From: Lentzea albida
GTDB lineage: Bacteria; Actinomycetota; Actinomycetes; Mycobacteriales; Pseudonocardiaceae
Direction: 5' to 3'
DNA length: 58,124 nucleotides
Assembly (NCBI RefSeq): GCF_900111005.1
Contig: NZ_FOFV01000033.1
Span: 1 to 58,124, forward strand
The notes below the pieces were generated by a model. The model was given only the letters and a program-made list of their open reading frames with translations. It ran no database searches and was not told the origin of the DNA. Every line of letters begins with the position of its first letter. Within the stretch, counting starts at the first letter, position 1. Shown one piece after another: positions 17,237-28,289 of the stretch. The position numbers were made by a program, and so were the translations under genes.

Positions 17237-17677
17237 TCACAGCAGCAGGTCGAACAGCCGGAAAGCCGACTCCCAGTGCGTGGTCCGCGGGTTGGCCAGG
17301 TCCGGAGCGAGGATCTTGAAGGTGTGGGCGAGCCCCAGGCTGATGCCGCCCGCGATGCGCGGAACCCACGCCTCGGCCTCCTCGGAGAGGGTGATGTCCG
17401 GTGGCCGCGGTGCCATCTCGTCGAGGACGTCCGCGAGTTCGGAGAAGAGCTTGTCGAACTCGCGGACGCGTTCCTGGAGGCCTTTGGTGATCGGGAAGTC
17501 GTGGGCTTCGACCACGTCGCGTGCGTTCGTCTTCGCCGTGATCCCGGCCATCAGGTACATGTCCTGCAGTTGCTGGTCCAGGAAGTCGTTGTAGCGCTTG
17601 AGGTCCTCCTTGTCGACGTCAAGACCCGCCGCGGTGCGGAAGAAGTGCTCGAACCTGGTTGCGTTCATGACCGGCAT
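17237..17677 (-). CDS. DUF1931 double histone-fold protein
   Basis: 146 residues. The sequence FEHFFRTAAGLDVDKEDLKR...NARDVVEAHDFPITKGLQE...NPRTTHWESAFRLFDLLL closely resembles my recollection of DUF1931 proteins of Thermus and Aquifex. Structures of these show two histone folds in one chain (a pseudodimer). Function in the family is not established; DNA binding has been proposed because of the fold. ATG 17677 has GAGGAG seven bases upstream. It lies 39 bp after the GT4 gene on the same strand and 117 bp before the dehydrogenase gene, so it may be part of one leftward unit. Confidence 0.88.
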   Translation of the reverse strand: MPVMNATRFEHFFRTAAGLDVDKEDLKRYNDFLDQQLQDMYLMAGITAKTNARDVVEAHDFPITKGLQERVREFDKLFSELADVLDEMAPRPPDITLSEEAEAWVPRIAGGISLGLAHTFKILAPDLANPRTTHWESAFRLFDLLL

Positions 17678-17716
17678 GGTCGGCTCCTCGCTGCTCGAGT
17701 GCGTGCGGAACGTGGG

Positions 17717-18796
17717 TCAGCGTCCGCTGACCAGCTTGAGGCCAGGCCCGTCGCGTCCGGCCGTTCGTGCCACGACCGATCGGTACACCGACTCGTAGCG
17801 CTGTGCCATCAGCGAGACGTCGAAGCGTTCCTCGGCGTCCGCCCGGCACCGGGCAGGGCTCAGCGACCCGACTCGGCGCAGTGCGTCGGCCAGCTCGTCC
17901 GGGGTGTCGCAGACCCAGCCCGTCTCGCCGTGCGTCACGACCTCGGGCACGGAGCCGCGCCGCAGTGCCACCACCGGTGTCCCGCAGGCCAGCGCCTCCG
18001 CCATCACGAGGCCGAACGGCTCCTCCCACCGGATCGGGAACAGCAGACACCGGGCCGCGGCGAGCAACGCGAGTTTGCGCTCGCGGTCCACCTCGCCGAG
18101 CCACTCGACGCCGTCGCCCTCCCGGAGCAACGGTTCCACCACCTCGTCGAAGTAGCGGATCTCGTCCCGCTCACGGCACTTCGCCGCGATCAGCAGGCGG
18201 ACCCCGGCGGCTCTGGCGGCCTCGATCGCCTCGGGGATGCCCTTCTCCGGTGTGGACCGGCCGAGGAACAGGGCGAAGTCCTCCTTGTCCTCCCGGAACG
18301 GGAACTCCGCAACGGCGACGGCGTTGTGCACCGTGGCCACCCAGTTCAGGCCGGGTGCCTGGGTGCGTTGCGCTTCCGAGAGCGCGACGAGGTGCACGCT
18401 GTCGCCCAGATCCCGGTAGTACCGGCCCATCTCGCCGGTCACCGGACCGTGGGCGGTGACCACGGTGGGCAGCATGCGTCCGCGGGCGAGCAGCGGTCCG
18501 GCCAGCGAGTGGTCGTGGACCAGATCGACGTCGAGATCGGCGAGCACGTCGGGCAGCGCCGCCGCGTGCACCACCTCGGGCATACCCATGCCCATCCTCT
18601 TTTCCTGTGCGGCAACCGAAATCGACACGAAATCCGCGTTCGTGCCGTTCTCGCCGACGCCGATCAGCGTCACGTGCACGGCTTGTCTCAGCAGCTCCTC
18701 GGTGAGGTCCGCGCACATCGATTCGATTCCACCATAGGCCTTCGGCGGGAGCTCGAACCACGGAGGCGACACCATCGCGACCTTCAGTTCGTCCAT
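17717..18796 (-). CDS. GT4-family glycosyltransferase paired with a glucan-active hydrolase
   Basis: 359 residues, GT-B fold. The N-terminus MVSPPWFELPPKAYGGIESMC carries the Gly-rich acceptor loop. The C-terminal domain has FLGRSTPEKGIPEAIEAAR and PIRWEEPFGLVMAEALACGTPVVA, the EX7E nucleotide-sugar motif. ATG 18796 lies within the last 13 bp of the hydrolase gene, so the two are coupled. GT4 plus glycogen-debranching-like enzyme is a recurrent actinobacterial pair, suggesting storage-glucan or glucosyl-compound metabolism. The exact substrate is not known. Confidence 0.83.
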   Translation of the reverse strand: MDELKVAMVSPPWFELPPKAYGGIESMCADLTEELLRQAVHVTLIGVGENGTNADFVSISVAAQEKRMGMGMPEVVHAAALPDVLADLDVDLVHDHSLAGPLLARGRMLPTVVTAHGPVTGEMGRYYRDLGDSVHLVALSEAQRTQAPGLNWVATVHNAVAVAEFPFREDKEDFALFLGRSTPEKGIPEAIEAARAAGVRLLIAAKCRERDEIRYFDEVVEPLLREGDGVEWLGEVDRERKLALLAAARCLLFPIRWEEPFGLVMAEALACGTPVVALRRGSVPEVVTHGETGWVCDTPDELADALRRVGSLSPARCRADAEERFDVSLMAQRYESVYRSVVARTAGRDGPGLKLVSGR

Positions 18797-20925
18797 TTCG
18801 GACGAGTTTCCCGGAAGGGGCCGGCGAAACCAGGGGACGTGTCGTGCGAAAGCACTATTTCCGTTGGCAGACCGGAAACCCGGACCTCCGAGTCGACCTC
18901 CACGGTCACCCGTGTTCCGGCCAGCGGCACGTTGTCGATCGCGATCGGCAGGAACTCGTCCGGCAACGCCGGCGCGAGCCGCACCTTTCCGTCCGGCACC
19001 GCGGGTTCCAGGCGCAGCAACACTCTCAGCAGGTGCACGGGTGACGCCGACGCCCACGCCTGCGGCGAGCACGACGTCGGATAGGGCACCGGACGTGCGT
19101 ACTCGGTGCGGTCGAAACCGCACAGGAGCTCGGGCAGCCTGCCGCCGAACGCTTCCGCCGCGTCGAACAGCGCGCTCGCGAGGCGTTGGGCGTGGTCGAC
19201 GAACCCGTACCGCATCAAGCCTGCGGCCACGATGGTCGAGTCGTGCGGCCACACCGATCCGTTGTGGTAGCTCATCGGGTTGTACGCGCCCATGTCGGAC
19301 GAGAGGGTGCGCACACCCCAGCCGGTGAACATCTCCTTCGACATCAAGGACTCCGCGACCTGTTCGGCCTTGTCGTCGTCGACGATGCCGGTCCACAGGC
19401 AGTGCCCGACGTTGGACGTGACGGAGTCGACCGGCCGCTTGGCGTGGTCCAGCGCGACGGCGTAACGGCCGAGCTCGGGCAGCCAGAAGGCGTCGTTGAA
19501 CTTCTTCTTCAGCGCCCGGGCCCGGTCCTCCCAGTAGCCCGGATCGTCGCCGGCCACACGGGCGAGACACGCCCGTGCGCGGAACGCGGCGTACACGTAG
19601 CCCTGCACCTCGCACAACGCGATCGGGCTGCTCGCGATGGTGCCGTCCGCGAAGTTGACGCCGTCCCAGGAGTCCTTCCAGCCCTGGTTCACCAGCCCGC
19701 GCGGGGTCGTGCGGTGGTACTCGACGAATCCGTCGCCGTCGCGGTCGCCGTGGTGGTCGACCCACTCGAGGGCGCGGTCGGCGTGGGGCAGCAGCGCGCC
19801 CATCTGGTCGTCGCCGATGCCCCACCGGCTCAGTTCGCCCAGCAGCATCACGAACAACGGCGTGGCGTCGGCGGTGCCGTAGTAGACGTTGCGCCCGCCG
19901 AGCGCGAGGGAGGAGTCCGCGCCGAACCTGATCTCGTGCAGGATCCGGCCGGGTTCCTCTTCGCTGTTCTGCTCCACGGCCTTGCCCTGGTGGCGCGCGA
20001 GCGTCTGCGCGGTGCCGAGCGCCAGCGTCGGGTCGATCGGCAGCGCCATCAGGGACGACAGGATCGAGTCGCGCCCGAACAGGGTCATGAACCACGGCGC
20101 TCCGGCCGCGATCACCGTGTCCTGCGGCCGTTCCGGGTCGAAGATGCGCAACGCGCCCAGGTCTTCCCTGCTCTGCTGCAGGGTGCGCATCAGCGACGGC
20201 GCACCGAAGACCCGCAGCACCGGCCCACTCTCGTGCCACTGCCGCGCCCGTGTCATGGGCGCGGACTGCTCGACCGGCTCGTCCAGGGGGAACAGCGCGG
20301 GCGCCAGTTCGCCGTCCACGACCGGTCGCGCGGTGACGCGGGTCGACCACTCACCCCTGGCGGGCACCCGCGCGTGGAACGTCAGCCGGTCCAGGTCGTA
20401 CTCGGCGTGATCGGCGCTCACCCGCACGCCCCGGCTGCCGCGGTGCAGTTCGAGGCCGTCCTCCCGCGCCTCCGCGCCGGACCGGCGCTGGTCGGCGCGC
20501 ACGCGGTCCTCCTTGACCTCGAAGAGGTCGGCGAAGTCGGCCTGCACGTGGACGGTGAGCGTGACCTCCAGATCCTCCGGCCCGTAGTTGCGCAGCACCA
20601 CGTCCTCGCGCATGCCGGCGCCGACGTACCGGGTGCGTTCCACCAGCAGCGTGCTCTCGCCACGCCGGCCGAGGACCGCTCGGCCGAGGAACGTCGTGCG
20701 GAACGGTTCCGCCGGGACCGCGGTGATCGGTTCGGTGGCCGCGTCGTCGATCCGCACGCGCCAGCCGGACACGATCCGCGTGTCCAGGAAGAAGATGCCC
20801 TGCGGTCCGCCGCCGTGGATCTCGCCGTCGTGCCCGCAGACGCAGAAGGACGTGCCGTTGACCAGTGTCACGGTGCCGCCCGAGAGCGCGGCGGGTTGAC
20901 CCTCGAACGCCCAGCCCCCGGTCAT
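18784..20925 (-). CDS. Glycogen-debranching-like amylo-alpha-1,6-glucosidase family hydrolase
   Basis: 713 residues. The N-terminal beta-sandwich domain (residues about 1-290) begins with GGTVTLVNGTSFCVCGHDGEI and contains FFLDTRIVSGW, typical of the 'glycogen debranching N-terminal' domain. The C-terminal (alpha/alpha)6 barrel has APWFMTLFGRDSILSSL, NQGWKDSWDG (with a candidate catalytic acid) and YNPMSYHNGSVWPHDSTI, the GH63/GH133-like signatures. It likely removes glucosyl branches from a glucan. ATG 20925 is chosen; its ribosome-binding site is weak. About 260 bp of non-coding DNA separates it from the divergent htrA-like gene. Confidence 0.83.
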   Translation of the reverse strand: MTGGWAFEGQPAALSGGTVTLVNGTSFCVCGHDGEIHGGGPQGIFFLDTRIVSGWRVRIDDAATEPITAVPAEPFRTTFLGRAVLGRRGESTLLVERTRYVGAGMREDVVLRNYGPEDLEVTLTVHVQADFADLFEVKEDRVRADQRRSGAEAREDGLELHRGSRGVRVSADHAEYDLDRLTFHARVPARGEWSTRVTARPVVDGELAPALFPLDEPVEQSAPMTRARQWHESGPVLRVFGAPSLMRTLQQSREDLGALRIFDPERPQDTVIAAGAPWFMTLFGRDSILSSLMALPIDPTLALGTAQTLARHQGKAVEQNSEEEPGRILHEIRFGADSSLALGGRNVYYGTADATPLFVMLLGELSRWGIGDDQMGALLPHADRALEWVDHHGDRDGDGFVEYHRTTPRGLVNQGWKDSWDGVNFADGTIASSPIALCEVQGYVYAAFRARACLARVAGDDPGYWEDRARALKKKFNDAFWLPELGRYAVALDHAKRPVDSVTSNVGHCLWTGIVDDDKAEQVAESLMSKEMFTGWGVRTLSSDMGAYNPMSYHNGSVWPHDSTIVAAGLMRYGFVDHAQRLASALFDAAEAFGGRLPELLCGFDRTEYARPVPYPTSCSPQAWASASPVHLLRVLLRLEPAVPDGKVRLAPALPDEFLPIAIDNVPLAGTRVTVEVDSEVRVSGLPTEIVLSHDTSPGFAGPFRETRPKWTN

Positions 20926-21185
20926 GGCGTCCCGAGGTGGCCGGGTGCACCGTCCTGCCGGCGCCCGGCAGGGTTGATCGTGGGCGTCATCGTCCCGCCT
21001 CCTCCCGTGAATGCCGTCACGAAGACCCTGGCAAGGTTGCGGCGCGGCGCGCTTTCGCCTGGGAGGGCGAACTTTTCGGTCCGCGTTCGTCCTGCGGGGA
21101 CAAGTGGCCGTGAGGTGCCGAAATCTAGGACTGAGATGGGTGAACCTGGACGTGTGAAACCGAATTCGACGGGTAGCCGGGCTGA

Positions 21186-22139
21186 ATGTTCGCAAGAGTG
21201 CTCGCTTTCCTGTTGCTGTTGCTGGGATCGATCGCGTGCACGGACAGCCGGTCGCCACCGCCTGCCGGGTCCGGTTCCCAGGCCGACGTGGTCGCGCGCG
21301 TCGCGCCCTCCGCCGTGACCGTCCGCGTCGAGGACGGCGTGGGCAGCGGCGTCGTCCTGCGTTCCGACGTCGTGGTGACGAACGAGCACGTGGTGAAGAC
21401 CGCCCGGCAGGTGCGGATCCGGTACGCCGACGGGCAGGAGTCCGGCGGCGAGGTGCTCGCCACGGACCCGTTGTCGGACCTCGCGGTCATCCGCACCGAG
21501 CGCAAGGACCTGCCCGCGGCCGAGTTCCGCGACGAACTGCCCCGGCCGGGGGACACCGTGCTGGCGATCGGCAGCCCGCTCGGGCTGGAGTTCACGGTGA
21601 CGGCCGGAATCGTGTCCGGTCTGCACCGGACGCTGGCCGGCGGACCGCAGGTCGAGCTCATCCAGACCGACGCGCCGATCTCGCCCGGCAACTCCGGTGG
21701 CGCGCTGCTGGACTCGGCAGGACGTGTCGTCGGCATCAACGAGTCCTACATCCCGCCCGCACAGGGCGCGGAGTCCCTGGGGTTCGCGATCCCGTCCGGC
21801 GTGACGCTGACCGTGGCGGAGAAGTTGTTGTCGGCCGGCAAGGTCGAGCACCCGTACCTCGGAGCCTCCCTGGGCGACCTGACACCGGACATCCGCTCGC
21901 GGTTCGGGATCTCCGCGGAGCGCGGAGCCCTGGTGCTGGAGGTCGAGCAGGGCGGGCCCGCGCAGGCGGGAGGACTGCGGGCCGGGGACGTGATCGTCGA
22001 GATGAAGAACCAGGAGATCACCGGCGTGCAGGACGTGCAGGCCGTGCTGAGGTCTTCGCGCGTGGACGAGAGGGCTTCCGTCTCGGTGCGCCGCGGTGAG
22101 CAGCAGACCGAGCTGACGGTCGTCCTGGGTGGTCGTTGA
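21186..22139 (+). CDS. Lipoprotein HtrA/DegP-like serine protease with one PDZ domain
   Basis: 317 residues. The lipoprotein signal is short, with lipobox GSIAC (Cys 18). The trypsin-like domain has the full catalytic triad: His in TNEHVV, Asp in PLSDLAVI and Ser in SPGNSGGAL. A C-terminal PDZ domain follows (YLGASLGDL...GGLRAGDVIVEM). Predicted to act outside the membrane on misfolded or signalling proteins. The start lacks a strong ribosome-binding site. The gene lies close to the chaperone operon (22.9-32.4 kb), though on the opposite strand, so it may belong to the same stress neighbourhood. Confidence 0.88.
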   Translation: MFARVLAFLLLLLGSIACTDSRSPPPAGSGSQADVVARVAPSAVTVRVEDGVGSGVVLRSDVVVTNEHVVKTARQVRIRYADGQESGGEVLATDPLSDLAVIRTERKDLPAAEFRDELPRPGDTVLAIGSPLGLEFTVTAGIVSGLHRTLAGGPQVELIQTDAPISPGNSGGALLDSAGRVVGINESYIPPAQGAESLGFAIPSGVTLTVAEKLLSAGKVEHPYLGASLGDLTPDIRSRFGISAERGALVLEVEQGGPAQAGGLRAGDVIVEMKNQEITGVQDVQAVLRSSRVDERASVSVRRGEQQTELTVVLGGR

Positions 22140-22156
22140 CCCAACGGGAGGTAGCT

Positions 22157-22426
22157 GTGCTGGAGATGACGCCCGTCGCCGCCGATGTGATCAGGCGGCT
22201 CGTGGAAGGGGAGAGTCCGTCGGCCGGCCTGCGGCTCGACTTCGCGGACGGAGACCTGCGCGTCACGCGAGCAGACGGGCCCGAGGAGGGCGACGAGGTG
22301 GTCACCGGCCGGTTCGGCGAACGCGTCTTCGTCGCGCCGGGATCGGCGGACTACCTGGACGACAAGGTGCTCGACGCGCGCACGGACAGGGACGGCACGC
22401 CTGTCTTCGGGGTGTCGCGGCGGTGA
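22157..22426 (+). CDS. Small HesB/IscA-fold protein lacking cluster-binding cysteines
   Basis: 89 residues. The pattern LEMTPVAADVIRRLV...AGLRLDF and the C-terminal ERVFVAPGSADYLDDKVLDA resemble A-type iron-sulfur carriers (HesB/IscA). The three cysteines those proteins use to hold a cluster are absent; there is no cysteine at all. It is therefore unlikely to be a classical Fe-S carrier. GTG 22157 is chosen because GGGAGG lies six bases upstream, 17 bp after the protease stop, so the two genes are probably one operon. Function unknown. Confidence 0.65.
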   Translation: MLEMTPVAADVIRRLVEGESPSAGLRLDFADGDLRVTRADGPEEGDEVVTGRFGERVFVAPGSADYLDDKVLDARTDRDGTPVFGVSRR

Positions 22427-22632
22427 GACGGCACGCTCGGGTGCCGGGGTCGCCCGTGCGCCCGTGACCGGCCGCTGGGTTCGTCCATCGCTGCCGAAGC
22501 GCTGGGCAACGCGGGCACTTGGCAGGCTCGGCGGAGCGTGCGGGGTCGCCGCCCTCGTGCGGTTACCCGGCTCGCGGCCTCACGCGGTGTCGACGTGTTC
22601 GTCAGCGGCGGTCGGCCGTGCCCTGCGGGGGT
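22427..22632. other. Non-coding stretch before the AraC remnant
   Basis: Nothing was recognised in these 206 bases. Short open frames exist on both strands but none has a ribosome-binding site or a family resemblance. Together with the remnant to its right it forms a 461-bp gap between convergent genes. Confidence 0.4.
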
Positions 22633-22746
22633 TCACCGGTGTGTGACGCTTCTTCGGTGTGTCTCGGACGGCGTCTCCCCGAACCGCTGGCGGTGAGCGC
22701 CCGCGAACCGTCCCAGGTGGACGAATCCCCAGGACGTTGCGGTGCG
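22633..22746 (-). pseudogene. C-terminal fragment of an AraC-family regulator
   Basis: The minus strand reads TATSWGFVHLGRFAGAHRQR then FGETPSETHRR before a stop. This matches the second helix-turn-helix of AraC/XylS regulators, where the usual form is VALRWGFxHLGRFAxxYRxRFGExPSETLRR. No first helix-turn-helix or sensor domain lies upstream in any frame, so only about 37 C-terminal codons survive. Likely a deletion remnant. Confidence 0.6.
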
Positions 22747-22887
22747 GCAGGAACACGCGGGTGACCGAGTCCCCGCCTCATCGACCCAGGTTTCCCGGGG
22801 CACCGGATGGTTGAGCAGTCTCTCGACAGCCCACGGCACGCCAGACGGAGCAGTCGCCCCGTGGTCACTGGTTCGGGATGAGCGAGA

Positions 22888-24558
22888 TCATCTCGTCGCC
22901 CCGAACGAGAGGTGGTCGTGCACGAGCCGCACCACCATCGCGCCCTCGCCGACCGCGGAGCCGACCCGTTTGACCGAACCGCTGCGCACGTCGCCGATCG
23001 CGAACACGCCCGGCCGGTTCGTCTCCAGCGGGAACGGCCTCCTGCCCTTGTGCCACCAGGTGTCGTCGGTCGCGACGTGCTCCCCGGTCAGGACGAAACC
23101 GTCGTCGTCCAGCGCGATCAACGACGAGAGCCAGGCCGTGCAGGGCCTCGCGCCGATGAACACGAACAACGCCCGCACCGGCAGGATGCGGCGGTCGTGG
23201 TCCCGGTTGTTACGCACGACGACGCCCTCGAGCTTGTCGTCGCCCAGCAGCTCCACGACCTCGTGGTGCAGCAGCACCTCGATGCGGGGATGGCTCGTCA
23301 CGCGGTCGACCAGGTAGCGGGACATGTCCTTGTTCAGATCACCGCCGCGCACCACGAGGTGGACGCGGGGCACCCGGTCCGCGAGGAACACGGCGGCCTG
23401 GCCGGCCGAGTTGCCCCCGCCCACGATCGCGACCGGGTTCGCCCGGCACTCGCGCGCCTCGTGGATCGTGGCGGCGTAGTACACGTCGGTCGACTCGAAG
23501 TCGGCGAGCCGGGGCAGGTCGAGCCTGCGGTAGCGCACCCCGGTCGCGATCACCAGCGAACGCGTCCTGACCTCCGTCGAGTCGTCGAAGCCCACCACGT
23601 AGTGGCCGTCGTGCGCGGAGAACGAGACCGCCTCCGCCGACACGGTCACCGGCACACCGAACTTCTCGGTTTGCAGCACCGCGCGCTCGGCGAGGTCCGG
23701 GCCGGAGATGCCGGCCGGGAAACCCAGGTAGTTCTCGATCCGCGACGTCGTGCCCGCCTGGCCGCCGGCGGCGATCGAGTCGACCGCCACCACGCCCAGG
23801 CCGTCCGCCGCGCCGTACACGACGGCCGCGAGACCACCGGGGCCGGCGCCGACCACGAGCAGGTCGGCGAGGTCACCCGGCGGCGGTGACGCGTGCAGTC
23901 CCAGCACCTGGGCCAGTTTCCGGTTGCTCGGGTTGCGCAGCGTCCCGTCGCCGGGCACCAGGACCACGGGCGTCTCGTGGACGGTCACGCCGACCCGGCG
24001 CAACAGGTCCTCGGCGTGGGCGTCCTGGTCTGTGTCGACGAGCCGGTGCGGGATCCGGTTGCGCGCGGCGAACTCCAGCAGCCGCTTGGTGTCCGGCGAG
24101 AAGCACGAGCCGACGATCTGCAGTCCGCCGCCCCTGCCGATCAGCACCGCCCGGCGCACGAGGTACGCGCGCAGGACCAGGTCGCCGAGCACGGGGTCGT
24201 TGCGCACCAGCTCGTTCAGCTGGTCGGCGGACAGCTGGACGACCTCGCCGGGCTCGGCGACCACGGCCGTCACGAACGACGGCTGCCCCTCGAGAAGACC
24301 GAGTTCACCGAGGAACCGCCCAGGTCCGTGCGTGCGCACGACTTCGCCGTGCTCCAGCACCTGCACGACACCGCTCACGATCACGAAGAAGTCGTGGTTC
24401 CGGTCGCCTGCGGCGTAGAGCACCTCGTCCTCTGGTACCGGACGCCGTGTGCCGTACCGCGCGAACTGGTCGATCTGGTCGTCGTCGAGTCGGGGGAAAG
24501 CACCGTTCTCGTCAGGCGTCTCCTGCACGGGCAGGTCAGACGAAAGCCTCGTGGGCAT
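22888..24558 (-). CDS. cNMP-binding / glutaredoxin-like / thioredoxin-reductase-like flavoprotein fusion
   Basis: 556 residues in three parts. Residues about 20-140 form a cyclic-nucleotide-binding beta roll (FLGELGLLEGQPSFVTAVV). Residues about 155-230 form a glutaredoxin-like fold (IVGSCFSPDTKRLLEFAARN) with a single Cys in place of CxxC. The remainder is a thioredoxin-reductase-like FAD/NAD(P) protein (LLVVGAGPGGLAAVVYGA, VAIVGGGNSAGQAAVFLA, GVFAIGDV). The redox CxxC of true TrxB is missing (segment DVYYAATIHEARECR). It may transfer electrons to a partner or be switched by a nucleotide. ATG 24558 overlaps the UBP gene by 23 bp; last gene of the stress operon. Confidence 0.85.
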   Translation of the reverse strand: MPTRLSSDLPVQETPDENGAFPRLDDDQIDQFARYGTRRPVPEDEVLYAAGDRNHDFFVIVSGVVQVLEHGEVVRTHGPGRFLGELGLLEGQPSFVTAVVAEPGEVVQLSADQLNELVRNDPVLGDLVLRAYLVRRAVLIGRGGGLQIVGSCFSPDTKRLLEFAARNRIPHRLVDTDQDAHAEDLLRRVGVTVHETPVVLVPGDGTLRNPSNRKLAQVLGLHASPPPGDLADLLVVGAGPGGLAAVVYGAADGLGVVAVDSIAAGGQAGTTSRIENYLGFPAGISGPDLAERAVLQTEKFGVPVTVSAEAVSFSAHDGHYVVGFDDSTEVRTRSLVIATGVRYRRLDLPRLADFESTDVYYAATIHEARECRANPVAIVGGGNSAGQAAVFLADRVPRVHLVVRGGDLNKDMSRYLVDRVTSHPRIEVLLHHEVVELLGDDKLEGVVVRNNRDHDRRILPVRALFVFIGARPCTAWLSSLIALDDDGFVLTGEHVATDDTWWHKGRRPFPLETNRPGVFAIGDVRSGSVKRVGSAVGEGAMVVRLVHDHLSFGATR

Positions 24559-24799
24559 AGCACCACCGCCAGTTCTCGCCGGGTTCCAGGGATCGCACGA
24601 TCGGATGGCCACCGCCGAAGGCGTGCCTGCGCGCGTGCTTCATGGGGGAGGAGTCGCAGCAGCCGACGTGTCCACAGGTGAGGCAGAGTCGCAAGTGGAC
24701 CCACGAGGTGCCCGAGACGAGGCACTCCTCGCACCCCTGAGGTGTTCGCGGCACGACCTCGCGCACCAGTGCCAGGTGTTCGTCCACGACCGTGGTCAT
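24536..24799 (-). CDS. UBP-type zinc-finger protein
   Basis: 87 residues. Cys and His spacing matches the ZnF-UBP domain: GCEEC, then LCLTCGHVGCCD, then the His cluster HARRHAFGGGHPI, ending WRWCYAHE. In eukaryotes this fold binds free ubiquitin C-termini; bacterial copies are often next to redox genes and have no defined partner. ATG 24799 follows GGGAGGAACG and overlaps the doxX stop (ATGA). Its start-stop overlaps with both neighbours imply stoichiometric expression with the thioredoxin-reductase-like fusion. Confidence 0.85.
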   Translation of the reverse strand: MTTVVDEHLALVREVVPRTPQGCEECLVSGTSWVHLRLCLTCGHVGCCDSSPMKHARRHAFGGGHPIVRSLEPGENWRWCYAHEAFV

Positions 24800-25221
24800 C
24801 GTTCCTCCCGCATCACGTCGTCGAGCACCAGCGACAGGCCGATGCCCACCAGCCACACGTCCTTCGCCAGCGAGATGCCCTGCTCGGTCGGCCGCAGGCT
24901 GCGTTCCTGCCGCATCCCGGGTGTCTTCAGGTAGAGCCCGAGCAACGCCCCGCCGAACCCGGTGAGCGCGGCGCCCGCGACGATCCCGGGCACCAGCGGC
25001 ACCAGCAGGGCCACGCCGGTCGCGATCTCGCCGGCCGCGAGCAGCTTCGCGAACCGCTGGGGATCCAGCTTGCCCAGCAACGGGTACGTGTTCGCGGCCC
25101 AGCCGTGCATCGACTCGGCCGCCTGCTGGTCGGCGTGGAGCTTGCCGAGTCCTGAGTTGAGCACGTACGCACCTGTGGTGATGCGCGCGGGCAGTTGGCG
25201 CAGCAGGGATCGGCTGATCAT
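24796..25221 (-). CDS. DoxX-family membrane protein
   Basis: 141 residues with four hydrophobic helices, typical of DoxX/DoxD-like proteins. It starts LLRQLPARITTGAYVLNSGLGKL, the usual DoxX first helix. In mycobacteria a DoxX protein forms a membrane complex with thiosulfate sulfurtransferase and superoxide dismutase linked to thiol homeostasis. Here it sits between thioredoxin and a thioredoxin-reductase-like protein, consistent with a thiol-redox role at the membrane. ATGA overlaps on both sides. Confidence 0.8.
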   Translation of the reverse strand: MISRSLLRQLPARITTGAYVLNSGLGKLHADQQAAESMHGWAANTYPLLGKLDPQRFAKLLAAGEIATGVALLVPLVPGIVAGAALTGFGGALLGLYLKTPGMRQERSLRPTEQGISLAKDVWLVGIGLSLVLDDVMREER

Positions 25222-25654
25222 GTCCTCACCTCCGGGACGAGAGCGTTGTCGAGCCAGGCGCGCAGCTGGGGTGCGGGCACGGCACCGGGCTGGCGCGCGA
25301 TGACCTCACCGCCGCGCAGGATCATCAACGTGGGTATGGAACGCACGTCGAACCGTTCGGACAGACGGGGTGCGCGGTCCACGTCCACCCGCACGAGCTT
25401 GATCTCTCCCGCCCGCTCGTGCGCGATCTGGTCCAGCACCGGGCTGACCATCCGGCACGGCCCGCACCACGTCGCCCACATGTCCACCAGCACCGGAACG
25501 TCCGCCTGCTCGGCCACCTCGCCGAAGTCGCCGTCCAGCGCGTCGACGATCCACGGCAGCGGCCGACCGCAGTTGCCGCACTTCGGCCTGCCCTGTGCGG
25601 CAACGGGTATGCGGTTGGTCCTGCCGCAGTTCGGGCACGCGACGCCGGTCGTCC

Positions 25655-25658
<4 letters not shown>
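25218..25658 (-). CDS. Thioredoxin of the TrxC (thioredoxin 2) type
   Basis: 146 residues. An N-terminal zinc ribbon (ACPNCGRTN and KCGNCGRPL) precedes the thioredoxin fold with the active site WATWCGPCRM (around residue 66) and the cis-Pro RSIPTLMI. This is the arrangement of E. coli TrxC, an oxidative-stress thioredoxin. It overlaps clpB by 4 bp and doxX by 4 bp (ATGA). Fusion of a chaperone operon with a stress thioredoxin suggests joint repair of oxidised, aggregated proteins. Confidence 0.92.
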
Positions 25659-28288
<2,630 letters not shown>

Positions 28289-28289
28289 A

